From: an uncultured Gammaproteobacteria bacterium
GTDB lineage: Bacteria; Pseudomonadota; Gammaproteobacteria; Magnimaribacterales; D2472
Assembly: GCA_913050015.1 (NCBI GenBank)
Contig: CAJXAZ010000029.1
Span: 1 to 10,915, forward strand
Reading direction: 5' to 3'
DNA length: 10,915 bases
In this document: positions 1 through 6,757 of the stretch, in pieces
How positions within the stretch are numbered: the first letter of the stretch is position 1
Layout: each line of letters starts with the position of its first letter
Notes under the pieces: model-generated
Database searches by the model: none
What the model was told of the DNA's origin: nothing
What the model saw: the letters and a program-made list of their open reading frames with translations, nothing else
Made by a program: the position numbers and the translations under genes

Positions 1-1056
1 ACCTTCAGAAGCACGGGTAACAGCTTGTTTGATTTGATCAACTGTAAAACGTGAATCAATGTTAGCTTTTAATGTACCATTCGCAATAAGAGGAATTAAC
101 TGTCCAAAGGCATTCTGCTTATCCTGCATAGTTGCTGTCTGATACCACTTATAAAGCCAAAAGCCTCGTAGACGAGTATCATTAAAAATAACTCTTCCTG
201 TATTAAGAGTTGCGGGCTTGCCCGACAACACTCCATAGGTAACCAGTGTGCCGCCATAACCTAGGCTATTAGCTAAACGACTATAGGTATCGCCACCCAC
301 CGGATCTAGTGCTAGCATAATTGGTGCATTACCTGTTGCCTCAGCAATTTGCTCAGCAAGATCTGGTCCATCAATTAAAACAATATCTGCCCCTTTAGCC
401 ATAAGATCATCAGCCAAACCTTCACGACGAACAATATTAACAGTTTTGATACCACGCTGTTTTGCGAGCTGAATGACATAACCACCAACGGCAGAGTTAG
501 CAGCGCTTTGCGCAATCCATTGACCTTCTTCGATATCTGCGAATGAGGTAAGCATTAGTAATGCAGTTAATGGGTTTACAGCTGACATTGCGAGCTGCTC
601 AATTACATCAGCGCCAATAGGCCCTAGATTGGGAAGTGGTAAAAAGCCTGCAGCAGGAGCTACTAATTCTTCTGCCCAGGTATTACCGCTAGCAAGAAGG
701 ACTAATTGACCTACTTTTAAGCTTTTAACCCCTGAAGATATTTCTATAACCCGTCCAATACCCTCACTACCTGGTCTAGCAGGTAATACAGAGGCAACAC
801 CGTAGTTACCAGCTATCTGTAATACATCAGAAGGATTAATTGGCGCAGCTAATACTTTGACTCGAACCTCGCCACTCTTTAGTTCACGAGAGGCTTCTGT
901 CTTTACCTCAAGAACATCAGCAGGATTGCCAATCTGACTATAGCCAATATATTTTGTCTGAGAGTTATGCTCATTGCTTGCATGATGATCGGCCATTGCA
1001 AAAGAGCTAAAAGCTAAAATAAGCGCAAAAGTTTTAATAGTAGAGAAATTTTTCAT
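1..1056 (-). CDS. Exported 2-enoyl thioester reductase-like MDR oxidoreductase (C-terminus cut by window edge)
   Basis: This is the first 352 residues of a medium-chain dehydrogenase/reductase; the reading frame is still open at base 1. After the N-terminus comes a GroES-like domain with INPSDVLQIAGNYG (residues 73-86). In the MECR/Etr1 branch this segment carries the catalytic tyrosine, here Tyr85. A Rossmann segment follows with NSAVGGYVIQLAK (187-199) and VNIVRRE (206-212), which matches the NADPH-binding region of that branch. I see no catalytic zinc ligand set. Residues 1-22 form a typical Sec signal peptide: Lys2 and Lys8, a hydrophobic core, and AMA before Asp23. The ATG at 1056 has only a weak SD (CGGA). 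The alternative Met21 start, which would give a cytosolic protein, has none. It lies 102 bases downstream of the MFS gene on the same strand and may be cotranscribed with it. The subfamily is fairly sure. The substrate is unknown, and a pyridine-nucleotide enzyme outside the cytoplasm would be odd. Confidence 0.88.
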   Translation of the reverse strand, partial: MKNFSTIKTFALILAFSSFAMADHHASNEHNSQTKYIGYSQIGNPADVLEVKTEASRELKSGEVRVKVLAAPINPSDVLQIAGNYGVASVLPARPGSEGIGRVIEISSGVKSLKVGQLVLLASGNTWAEELVAPAAGFLPLPNLGPIGADVIEQLAMSAVNPLTALLMLTSFADIEEGQWIAQSAANSAVGGYVIQLAKQRGIKTVNIVRREGLADDLMAKGADIVLIDGPDLAEQIAEATGNAPIMLALDPVGGDTYSRLANSLGYGGTLVTYGVLSGKPATLNTGRVIFNDTRLRGFWLYKWYQTATMQDKQNAFGQLIPLIANGTLKANIDSRFTVDQIKQAVTRASEG

Positions 1057-1158
1057 GATGTTAATCCGTTAGTTATTTTTATAATGTAGATAATTTAATC
1101 AGTATTACGATGCCTTAAATGAATCTTGTATGCAACCAAATAATTGCCGACTATTATC

Positions 1159-2457
1159 CTATGTTATTGAATCTTCAAGCTCAGTACTATCGCGCTCGAA
1201 CCATCGTCCAAGATAGATACCCACAAGCGACCACAACGCAGCTATTCCTGCTCCAACACCAGCTACCGCTGCTAAACCCAAACCTAGACCCTGCGTAAGT
1301 CCTGTGAACAGCCAAGCCATAAGCATATCGCCACCGCGATAAGCAACAATATCAATAACAGGTTTTGCTTTGAAGCGAGTTTCTTGATCAACAAGCGTAA
1401 ATAGCATTTCTCGAGCAGGTCGAGTCACTGCATAATTACCTGAACGGCGAATAATCTGTAGCATTACTACGACTCCCAATAAAGGTGAAATAGCCAGAAC
1501 TAGCAAACCGATACAAATCATTACCGGAACCATCGCAATAGTTGCAGGCATACCAAATTTAGTAACAATACGACCCGTTGCAAATAGCCCAGTAGAGATT
1601 GCTAAAATATTAACTGCAAGATCCATTTGTGCCCAAATCACAGAGCGCTCAGGACGGCTAAAATCGCTGAGTAGATTTTTTAATTCGAAATAAACAAATG
1701 AGCTAATACCGGTATATAGAAAAATAAATAGACCAATCGACAGCAGATAAGGGTTTGAAAAAAACATCTTAAAACCTGCAAATGGGTTACCGCCAATTGA
1801 TTGATTAATAGTAGCTGAATCTAATTTTTCGTTATTTAAGTCTTTTACCTTTAGTGATTGAAGATGAAAAATAATCGGGATCGGAATCAATAGCATCATG
1901 CTCGCAATCAACATTAACTTGTCGGTACCCAAGGAGACTGAAAAAAATGCAGTTATAGATGGACCTATGAGACCGCCTACACTGGCGCCAACGGCAATAA
2001 TACCAAATAGTCTGCCTGACTGTTCTTTACTGAACAGCTCTGACATAAAGCTCCAAAAAATTGAAATATTAAAAAGACTAAATACACTTACCCAAACATA
2101 AAATGTTTTATCAATTAAGGTTCGATCTTCAGATATAGATCCTAGGATGTAAAAAATAATGAATGATGCTGCAAAGATACCGTACATAGCTGGCACCAAT
2201 AGTCGAAAGCGAAACTTTGAAACCATAATGCCATATAGAGCAACGATTGCAGTGCTGATAAAAAAGTTCATCGTCCATAACCAACTTACTTCTGCATCAG
2301 TCCAATCACTGGCCATAGAATCGCGCACTGGTCGCAAAATATAGTAGGCCGACATCAACAGAACAACAAATAAAAATGAGAAAATTACAGCCCTTACCTC
2401 TTGCTCTTTAACCATAGAGGCAGATTTTAAAAATCTCTTCATTAAATTTCTTATCAC
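1159..2457 (-). CDS. MFS carrier related to NTP/NDP exchange (ATP/ADP translocase, Tlc-like) transporters
   Basis: This 432-residue integral membrane protein has about twelve hydrophobic segments, split by a hydrophilic central loop near residues 201-223. The first span holds AYYILRPVRD (37-46). The C-terminal half holds RPAREMLFTLVDQETRFKAK (346-365). Both signatures are typical of bacterial proteins annotated as NTP/NDP exchange transporters or Tlc-like MFS carriers. True nucleotide exchange is known from obligate intracellular bacteria and plastids. Free-living relatives such as this one have no established substrate, so nucleotide transport should not be assumed. The start is ambiguous. 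GTG at 2457 has GGAAG four bases upstream. ATG at 2442 is five codons further in, with a weaker site. The oxidoreductase gene follows on the same strand after 102 bases. Confidence 0.85.
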   Translation of the reverse strand: MIRNLMKRFLKSASMVKEQEVRAVIFSFLFVVLLMSAYYILRPVRDSMASDWTDAEVSWLWTMNFFISTAIVALYGIMVSKFRFRLLVPAMYGIFAASFIIFYILGSISEDRTLIDKTFYVWVSVFSLFNISIFWSFMSELFSKEQSGRLFGIIAVGASVGGLIGPSITAFFSVSLGTDKLMLIASMMLLIPIPIIFHLQSLKVKDLNNEKLDSATINQSIGGNPFAGFKMFFSNPYLLSIGLFIFLYTGISSFVYFELKNLLSDFSRPERSVIWAQMDLAVNILAISTGLFATGRIVTKFGMPATIAMVPVMICIGLLVLAISPLLGVVVMLQIIRRSGNYAVTRPAREMLFTLVDQETRFKAKPVIDIVAYRGGDMLMAWLFTGLTQGLGLGLAAVAGVGAGIAALWSLVGIYLGRWFERDSTELEDSIT

Positions 2458-2481
2458 TATACTTCCAATAGAATTATTTTT

Positions 2482-2487
2482 ATTATG
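2482..2487 (-). promoter_or_regulatory. Possible -10 box (CATAAT) for the MFS carrier gene
   Basis: On the minus strand CATAAT matches the sigma-70 -10 consensus at five of six positions and lies about 25 bases ahead of the GTG start. No good -35 hexamer sits 16-18 bases upstream, so this is only suggestive. The wider spacer (2458-2646) is AT-rich and otherwise holds only a short direct repeat. Confidence 0.25.
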
Positions 2488-2523
2488 ATAAGTCGCCTAG
2501 TGTGATTAAAACAAGTAGACAAT

Positions 2524-2552
2524 AAAAACATACTGGTTTACAAAAACATACT
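2524..2552. repeat. Two 11-bp direct repeats (AAAAACATACT), 18 bp apart
   Basis: AAAAACATACT occurs at 2524-2534 and again at 2542-2552, and a partial AAAACAT follows at 2556-2562. The copies lie upstream of both the MFS gene (minus strand) and the small plus-strand gene, where an operator could sit. They are short and AT-rich, so chance similarity is a real alternative. Confidence 0.35.
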
Positions 2553-2680
2553 ATCAAAACATGCAAAAATCTCCTGTTAACTTGATTTTATTAATCTAAA
2601 ATCCTTTTCATTTCTTCTTTAGGTTTAAATATTAGGAGAACCTTTTACGAGTTTAGAAGATATATCTAGTTTTTTATATA

Positions 2681-2899
2681 TTGGGGGGGGTAAATACAGC
2701 GTTTGGTATGATGTGTATACTGCAACCCATGGAAGAGCAAATGAATCAAATAGATACTATTTTAAGATGGTCAATCATTCTATTTATACCTGTCGGTGTT
2801 GGTAACTGGTTTTTTGCTGATGAGTATACTTTTTTACAAATAGTAGCATTCTTGGTTGTTATGAGATTCTTAGTCTTTAATAAGACATACCAGAAATAG
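2681..2899 (+). CDS. Small multi-span membrane protein, probably frameshifted near its 5' end
   Basis: The open frame encodes two clear hydrophobic segments, roughly ILRWSIILFIPVGVGNWFF and FLQIVAFLVVMRFLVF, and ends NKTYQK. The product family is not recognised. The best in-frame start is ATG 2741, preceded by GGAAGAG at a fitting distance, which would give 52 residues. TTG 2681 is only the limit of the frame and lies at the G8 tract. The codons between 2687 and 2740 also read like membrane protein (VNTAFGMMCILQP). A good SD (AGGAG, 2634-2638) lies upstream, with ACG rather than ATG at 2647 in the neighbouring frame. Removing one G from the G8 run would join that frame (SLEDISSFLYIGG) to this one and give a coherent protein of about 83 residues with three spans. 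So this may be a pseudogene, a sequencing error or a slippage-switched gene. Its 3' end converges with the Pr6Pr gene, 17 bases away. Confidence 0.5.
   Translation: MGGVNTAFGMMCILQPMEEQMNQIDTILRWSIILFIPVGVGNWFFADEYTFLQIVAFLVVMRFLVFNKTYQK
2683..2690. repeat. Homopolymer run of eight G
   Basis: Eight consecutive G in an AT-rich spacer is unusual for this window. The run lies exactly where two plus-strand frames, each with membrane-protein-like sequence, would need a one-base shift to join. Such tracts are prone both to replication slippage and to sequencing or assembly indels. Confidence 0.85.
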
Positions 2900-2916
2900 T
2901 ATTCATTTTTAGCTTA

Positions 2917-3543
2917 CTAAATTTTAGTTTTATCAGAAATCAGATGTGCTACCGCTATAAAAATAGGTCCAACCACAGCAAAAACTGCAACTAATCCGAA
3001 CATATTGAACAATACATTTCCAATACCTAGATCAGTTACGTTTAAAAATGGATAAGGGTAAACATTGGTTAATAGCCCTCTTATAATCGATGTCACTCCA
3101 TATACGGCAGGAAATATGAGCCAATATGGAAGATGTTTATAGAAAATCGGGCGCTTTTCAGCAAAGAATAACCAATCAATAATATAAAGAATGGGCATGA
3201 CGGTATTTAAGCCTGTAGCGGTCAACCAAGTGAAACCTTGAGGGTTCCAATAAGGAACAATCAACATATGATAAACAACGGATACCATAAGAATATATGA
3301 TGCGAGAGCTGCACGAACTGCAGGACGCATGAAAAAATTAGATAACTTTCTATCTGGGTTAAGGAATGGCGCGGTAAACGCAAGTGCAATAAGGATGTTA
3401 GCCCAAACTGTGAAATACCCAAAATAGATAAACAATGTTTCAGCAATACTACTTTGCTCACCGATTATCAACATATCAGCAAATCTAGAAAATAAGACTA
3501 CCCATGCAGTCAATGCACATATAATTCTATAGTTACCCTTCAT
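2917..3543 (-). CDS. Pr6Pr family membrane protein
   Basis: This 208-residue protein has about six membrane spans. It shows the conserved pattern of bacterial Pr6Pr proteins, which are distantly related to FAR-17a/AIG1-like proteins: YFTVWANILIA (43-53), a YH pair in span three (91-92), a span with NTVMPILYIIDWL (113-125), an RG pair (155-156) and YPYPF (162-166). No biochemical function is established for the bacterial family. The ATG at 3543 has a strong SD (GGGG, five bases upstream). The gene starts 46 bases downstream of the 194-residue protein gene on the same strand, so the two are probably cotranscribed. The family call is firm; the function is unknown. Confidence 0.85.
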   Translation of the reverse strand: MKGNYRIICALTAWVVLFSRFADMLIIGEQSSIAETLFIYFGYFTVWANILIALAFTAPFLNPDRKLSNFFMRPAVRAALASYILMVSVVYHMLIVPYWNPQGFTWLTATGLNTVMPILYIIDWLFFAEKRPIFYKHLPYWLIFPAVYGVTSIIRGLLTNVYPYPFLNVTDLGIGNVLFNMFGLVAVFAVVGPIFIAVAHLISDKTKI

Positions 3544-3589
3544 ATTTTCCCCTTATTTTTTAGTTACAGCCCTTTTTTATAAGGGTAAT

Positions 3590-4174
3590 TTACACTTCGT
3601 CATCATGTATTAACAAATCAGTTTGCGCATCATAATCCTTGAATGAACTGACATATTTTGATATTTGCTTTCTATGACTATAAAGCAATGAATCTTTCTT
3701 TTCATCTCTGCTGTATTCATGCAAGATCTCAAGCGCTATAAGCTCGTCTGTAATCTCATTAACTGTTAAGCCATCCATATAATGAAACTCAGCTATAGCT
3801 CTTATAGAAAGATCTTCATAGGTCATAGCTTTAAGTTTATTAACATAAAATTTAAGGCGCTCTATCTCAGAAAAAACTTCAGCTACAATCTTTTTAGAAG
3901 CATCACTTTCAGCACCACCATCTTCTATAGAGCCTCTAGCAAGGGTTATTGTTCTCATTAAGTTGTACTGAGGTTCATTAGAGTTTTTAACCAGATATGT
4001 AAAGAGTTCAACAGCTAGTTCGTTAGGAAATCCTAAAGAGTCATAGCCTTTAATATGATTATGTAAACGAACGCAATAACCAAAAAGGTCTTTTAAGAAT
4101 TGCTCTATGTCTTGCTCACTAGCTTTAAATACTGGAACTTGTTCAATCTCTACCTGGTCTGTTTCATTACGCAT
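3590..4174 (-). CDS. Hypothetical soluble protein, paralogue A (194 residues)
   Basis: I do not recognise this family. The protein is acidic, soluble and mostly helical in character, with no signal peptide or membrane span. It is a diverged paralogue of the protein encoded at 4861-5526. They share a block ELFTYLVKNSNEPQYNLMR (56-74), with EPQY identical in both. A C-terminal block (126-181) follows, in which IAEFHYMDGLTVNEITDELI aligns with the partner's LSETLYYQGLSVDTIVDRLI. The GLTVNEITDELI stretch has the spacing of a helix-turn-helix, so DNA binding is conceivable but not shown. The ATG at 4174 is preceded by AGGAA at six bases. A 39-bp element shared with the paralogue gene lies 14 bases upstream. 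The Pr6Pr gene follows downstream and an NTF2-like gene precedes it. Confidence 0.85.
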   Translation of the reverse strand: MRNETDQVEIEQVPVFKASEQDIEQFLKDLFGYCVRLHNHIKGYDSLGFPNELAVELFTYLVKNSNEPQYNLMRTITLARGSIEDGGAESDASKKIVAEVFSEIERLKFYVNKLKAMTYEDLSIRAIAEFHYMDGLTVNEITDELIALEILHEYSRDEKKDSLLYSHRKQISKYVSSFKDYDAQTDLLIHDDEV

Positions 4175-4188
4175 TAAAATTTCCTATA

Positions 4189-4227
4189 TTAAATTAATGA
4201 ACTTGATAATCATTGTAACTTTGAAAT
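4189..4227 (-). promoter_or_regulatory. Shared upstream element, copy A
   Basis: This 39-bp stretch matches 5542-5580 at 33 of 39 positions without gaps. It lies 14 bases from the start codon of paralogue A; the other copy lies 15 bases from the start of paralogue B. Its core on the plus strand is GATAATCA followed by one variable base and TGTAA. The matched position suggests a common promoter or operator kept after gene duplication. I cannot assign clean -35 and -10 hexamers common to both copies. Confidence 0.65.
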
Positions 4228-4266
4228 CGTAATATGTAATATTACCTCTCATTGAAGATATATTAT

Positions 4267-4785
4267 TTATTGCGGTAATCGAGTATCTGGACAGCCGTAA
4301 TATGCCATCTCTAATGACTTCATTTTAAAGCTACTAATAGGTTGTTCGTAAATATAATTTGCAGCTCCCTCAAAAATTATTTCGTCATTTGAGTTATATC
4401 TTGTAAATTCTGAACAGAGTAAATATGAGTCATCTCCCTTTGGGCTATAAACTTTTATTTTATCTACAACACTATAAGCATATCCATCTTGAATATTTGC
4501 TTTCATATTTTTATAGTGATTTATTACATCTTCTTTTGTTTCAGCAATATTTCCATTAAAACTTACTGGAGGTGAAAAATAACTAGCAATAGCTTCAAAA
4601 TCGTCAGCTATAAATTGTTCAATGTATCCCATATAGGATTCTTCTATAGATAGTTTATTTATATTATCAAATTCCTTGTAGAATTTATTGATCTGCGATT
4701 GCTGCTCAATGCTCTGCATTATCAATACAGTAATACAGATAGTAAAACAGGTATGAAGTACGATATTCCATTTCTTAAAATCCAC
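4267..4785 (-). CDS. NTF2-like (SnoaL-type fold) protein with an N-terminal membrane anchor
   Basis: This 172-residue protein begins with one hydrophobic segment (about residues 8-25). No convincing signal-peptidase site follows it, so it is probably a signal anchor with the rest outside the membrane. Residues 50-162 have the pattern of an NTF2-like domain: YMGYIEQFIADDFEAIASYF (51-70), then PPVSFNG (72-78) and TKEDVINHYKNM (83-94), then alternating strands. Such domains bind or convert small molecules, or act only as scaffolds; no catalytic set is obvious, so no function is assigned. The start is GTG at 4785, supported by a strong AAGGAG six bases upstream (4791-4796). The gene sits between the two paralogous hypothetical genes on the same strand, and an extended -10 box lies about 25 bases upstream of its start. 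Confidence 0.8.
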   Translation of the reverse strand: MDFKKWNIVLHTCFTICITVLIMQSIEQQSQINKFYKEFDNINKLSIEESYMGYIEQFIADDFEAIASYFSPPVSFNGNIAETKEDVINHYKNMKANIQDGYAYSVVDKIKVYSPKGDDSYLLCSEFTRYNSNDEIIFEGAANYIYEQPISSFKMKSLEMAYYGCPDTRLPQ

Positions 4786-4809
4786 GAGATCTCCTTAATA
4801 ATTTAAATA

Positions 4810-4818
4810 ACTATATCA
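4810..4818 (-). promoter_or_regulatory. Extended -10 promoter element (TGATATAGT) for the NTF2-like gene
   Basis: Read on the minus strand, TGA followed by TATAGT fits an extended -10 box (TGn plus five of six consensus bases). Transcription would start some 18 bases ahead of the GTG codon. The surrounding plus-strand 14-mer ATAACTATATCAAA recurs exactly at 9907-9920, ahead of the first gene of the formate dehydrogenase operon. The -35 region is weak, as is usual for extended -10 promoters. Confidence 0.45.
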
Positions 4819-4860
4819 AACGCTCTAGTTTATTCTAAATACTCTAAACCATTTCTGTGT

Positions 4861-5526
4861 CTAATTTTGATCTAAATCTCGAGCTTTATCGCCTTTTAAT
4901 TCATCAAATTTATGCGGGTCTATCTCTTGTTGTAACTGCGTAAAATCAACCTTACTAACCATATCTTCTTTACGAACAAAGCTAAAATCTTTCTTATAAC
5001 CATAGATTATTTTAGAGTGAGATTCATGAAGTGAACTCTTGGCTTCGTCATCACTGAACTCAGGCAATAGATCAAGTTTGATTAATCGATCGACAATAGT
5101 ATCGACTGATAGCCCTTGATAATAGAGAGTTTCAGAAAGATATCTAACAACATTACTTTTATCGCCTTTGGTATCGAGCTTTCTTAATGTACCAAGAAGC
5201 TTCCTGCACTCTTCAGATGCCTTGTTTATCTCTAAAGTTCTTTGTACCTGAACTTTATCCTCTAAGAGATGAAACATCATAAGATGTCTCAGCAGCTTGT
5301 ATTGTGGCTCATCTGAGCAATGAACATGAAAGTCAAATAGCTTGCCTATATCTTTATCATTAAGCTTAAGTACATCTCTATAAAGATGCCCCCTACTAAA
5401 GAAATATAAAATTCCAGCGTCTTCTTCTAGATTTTCAATCCATTGTTCAGTTGATTGATCCTCTGTCTTTGCTAAAAAATACTTTGTATTAGGTCTGAGA
5501 CTTAAATGCTCTTGTAGTGATTCCAT
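4861..5526 (-). CDS. Hypothetical soluble protein, paralogue B (221 residues)
   Basis: This protein is of unknown family, soluble and highly charged, without signal peptide or membrane span. It is homologous to the 194-residue protein encoded at 3590-4174. Here KLFDFHVHCSDEPQYKLLR (62-80) and the block from about 128 to 181, including ETLYYQGLSVDTIVDRLIKL, align with the partner. It differs in its N-terminal 50 residues and in a charged, low-complexity tail of about 35 residues (from about 186) that the partner lacks. The GLSVDTIVDRLI stretch could be a helix-turn-helix (inference). The ATG at 5526 has AGGAT eight bases upstream. The shared 39-bp element lies 15 bases ahead of the start. The neighbours are the small coiled-coil membrane protein upstream and the NTF2-like protein downstream, all on the same strand. 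Confidence 0.85.
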   Translation of the reverse strand: MESLQEHLSLRPNTKYFLAKTEDQSTEQWIENLEEDAGILYFFSRGHLYRDVLKLNDKDIGKLFDFHVHCSDEPQYKLLRHLMMFHLLEDKVQVQRTLEINKASEECRKLLGTLRKLDTKGDKSNVVRYLSETLYYQGLSVDTIVDRLIKLDLLPEFSDDEAKSSLHESHSKIIYGYKKDFSFVRKEDMVSKVDFTQLQQEIDPHKFDELKGDKARDLDQN

Positions 5527-5541
5527 TTAATGCATCCTTTG

Positions 5542-5580
5542 TTAAATTTATAAACTCGATAATCAGTGTAATTTTCAAAT
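5542..5580 (-). promoter_or_regulatory. Shared upstream element, copy B
   Basis: This is the partner of 4189-4227, with 33 of 39 positions identical and no gap. It lies 15 bases ahead of paralogue B and about ten bases past the end of the 124-residue gene. On the minus strand it contains TTGAAA, close to a -35 box, but no good -10 lies at standard spacing. An operator or an atypical promoter is as likely as a plain sigma-70 promoter. Confidence 0.65.
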
Positions 5581-5590
5581 ACTGAATAGA

Positions 5591-5965
5591 TTATAGTCCT
5601 GTTACCATGCTCATCATCACCGCAGTTCCGCTAATAGCAGAACCAATCATAATTGCACGATCACTCCATTGCATACCAACGTAAACCCATCCGCAACTAG
5701 ACAACACATATGCAACCTGCCCCCAAATAACAAACCCAGCACTCATGGTGAATATACCGGCCACACCGAGGAGCATTGCCGTCCACTTAACATACCAATC
5801 AGGAGTTCCTGTCGGTGTCATTGGCTTTACGTCATCATAATCGCTTTGTAGCTCATCAAGGTCTTGTTGAAGACGCTTCTTCTCCGATCTAAGCTCTTGA
5901 GCAAGAATAGATAGCTTACTTGGAAAAGAGCTATCTTTATTACTTTCATTGATGTCGTTTATCAT
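5591..5965 (-). CDS. Small coiled-coil membrane protein of unknown function
   Basis: This 124-residue protein has a charged heptad-like helix at about residues 17-45 (LSILAQELRSEKKRLQQDL), a proline-rich linker (PMTPTGTPDWY) and two or three membrane spans (about 61-79, 83-98 and 104-121). The motif VGMQWSDRAIMIGSAISGTA lies before and within the last span. I do not recognise a characterised family. The arrangement suggests a membrane-embedded C-terminal half with a cytoplasmic helical stalk that could bind a partner. The ATG at 5965 has AGGT six bases upstream. It is the most upstream gene of the minus-strand cluster 2917-5965, and a candidate TATAGT box lies 25 bases ahead of it. Confidence 0.8.
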   Translation of the reverse strand: MINDINESNKDSSFPSKLSILAQELRSEKKRLQQDLDELQSDYDDVKPMTPTGTPDWYVKWTAMLLGVAGIFTMSAGFVIWGQVAYVLSSCGWVYVGMQWSDRAIMIGSAISGTAVMMSMVTGL

Positions 5966-5989
5966 AATATTACCTAAATATTTTTAGCA

Positions 5990-5995
5990 ACTATA
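5990..5995 (-). promoter_or_regulatory. Candidate -10 box (TATAGT) in the 254-base divergent spacer
   Basis: TATAGT on the minus strand lies 25 bases ahead of the 124-residue gene. A -35 hexamer is not clear. The rest of the spacer between the divergent genes (5966-6219) is very AT-rich. It holds a TATTAT at 6181-6186 that could serve the plus-strand gene. I see no RNA gene or open reading frame in it. Confidence 0.35.
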
Positions 5996-6219
5996 CCTAA
6001 AACAAATTGTTTTTGTGTAATTTTTGTTCATAATTTTCTTAATATATGTTCTATATTATTTAGTTCAAGCTCTTTTGTATTAGGGTAATTTACATATCTG
6101 CAATAGACTTTAATTTGTGAAGTTTTACAGAGATTTTATAACTTATTTAATGCCAGCTATTAATTAGGCAAAAGAGTGGATATTATTTTAATTAAAGATT
6201 TTTAATAGGGGTATTTTAA

Positions 6220-6717
6220 GTGGAACCAAATTTTGATGCATTTCAATTAATAGGGCAAATAGCTCTTGGCATAATAGGCTTTTCAGCAATACTGATTGGC
6301 TTAAGCAGAACATCAGAGGGGTTTTCAGAGCCAGATAATTTTAGAGTACAGCTTTTAACGTATTCAGCATTTGGAGCTATGTTCGGATCAATTATTCCTT
6401 TTGCTATATTTAGTGATCAAAATTTTGAAGCTGCCTGGATGATTTGTTTTTGGATTGTAAGTATCTATTCTGTAATGGGATTAATAGTATTTCCAAGAAA
6501 AATGCTTAGTCTAAGAAGACTGGGGCATAAAGATATTTTTCCAATTAGATTGTATCTATTTCAAACAGGGCTTTTATCAATCATATTTATTCTTTCGTTA
6601 TTAATGATAACGACCAATTTCTCTAACCCATCTCAAATATATATAATCTGCTTAATGCTTTACTTGTTCCAAAGCTCTGTAGCCTTTATCAGGACAATGT
6701 TTTTTAGAGTAAATTGA
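6220..6717 (+). CDS. Multi-span membrane protein of unknown function
   Basis: This 165-residue protein has about five hydrophobic segments (near 9-29, 44-64, 72-91, 110-131 and 138-157), joined by short charged loops such as PRKMLSLRRLGHKD (92-105). I recognise no family signature, and the function is unknown. The start is GTG at 6220, supported by AGGGG at 6207-6211 with an eight-base spacer. It is transcribed alone, divergent from the minus-strand cluster and convergent with formate dehydrogenase. A weak -10-like TATTAT (6181-6186) precedes it. Confidence 0.75.
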   Translation: MEPNFDAFQLIGQIALGIIGFSAILIGLSRTSEGFSEPDNFRVQLLTYSAFGAMFGSIIPFAIFSDQNFEAAWMICFWIVSIYSVMGLIVFPRKMLSLRRLGHKDIFPIRLYLFQTGLLSIIFILSLLMITTNFSNPSQIYIICLMLYLFQSSVAFIRTMFFRVN

Positions 6718-6720
6718 TTC

Positions 6721-6757
6721 GGTATATTTATACCTTACAAGTAAATACTTTTTACTT
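6721..6757. terminator. Possible paired hairpins between convergent genes
   Basis: Two perfect but AT-rich inverted repeats lie between the ends of the 165-residue gene and formate dehydrogenase. GGTATA-TT-TATACC spans 6721-6734. AAGTAAA-TACTT-TTTACTT spans 6739-6757 and overlaps the dehydrogenase stop codon. Their position fits a two-way terminator, but there is no GC-rich stem and no clean T tract, so the call is weak. Confidence 0.3.

Noticed and set aside
1898..2344. Two plus-strand open frames of about 60 codons inside the MFS gene
   Set aside because: They lie antisense to a well-supported transporter gene and have no SD or family signature.
2556..2576. AGGAG eight bases ahead of an ATG on the minus strand within the MFS upstream region
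   Set aside because: The ATG is followed by one codon and a TGA, so it encodes nothing beyond a dipeptide.
3576..3585. CCCTT/AAGGG hairpin between paralogue A and the Pr6Pr gene as a terminator
   Set aside because: On the minus strand the stem is not followed by a T tract, and the two genes look cotranscribed.
3582..6094. Exact 13-bp repeat AGGGTAATTTACA at 3582-3594 and 6082-6094
   Set aside because: One chance pair of this length is expected in an AT-rich window of this size, and the two copies have different contexts (one overlaps a stop codon).
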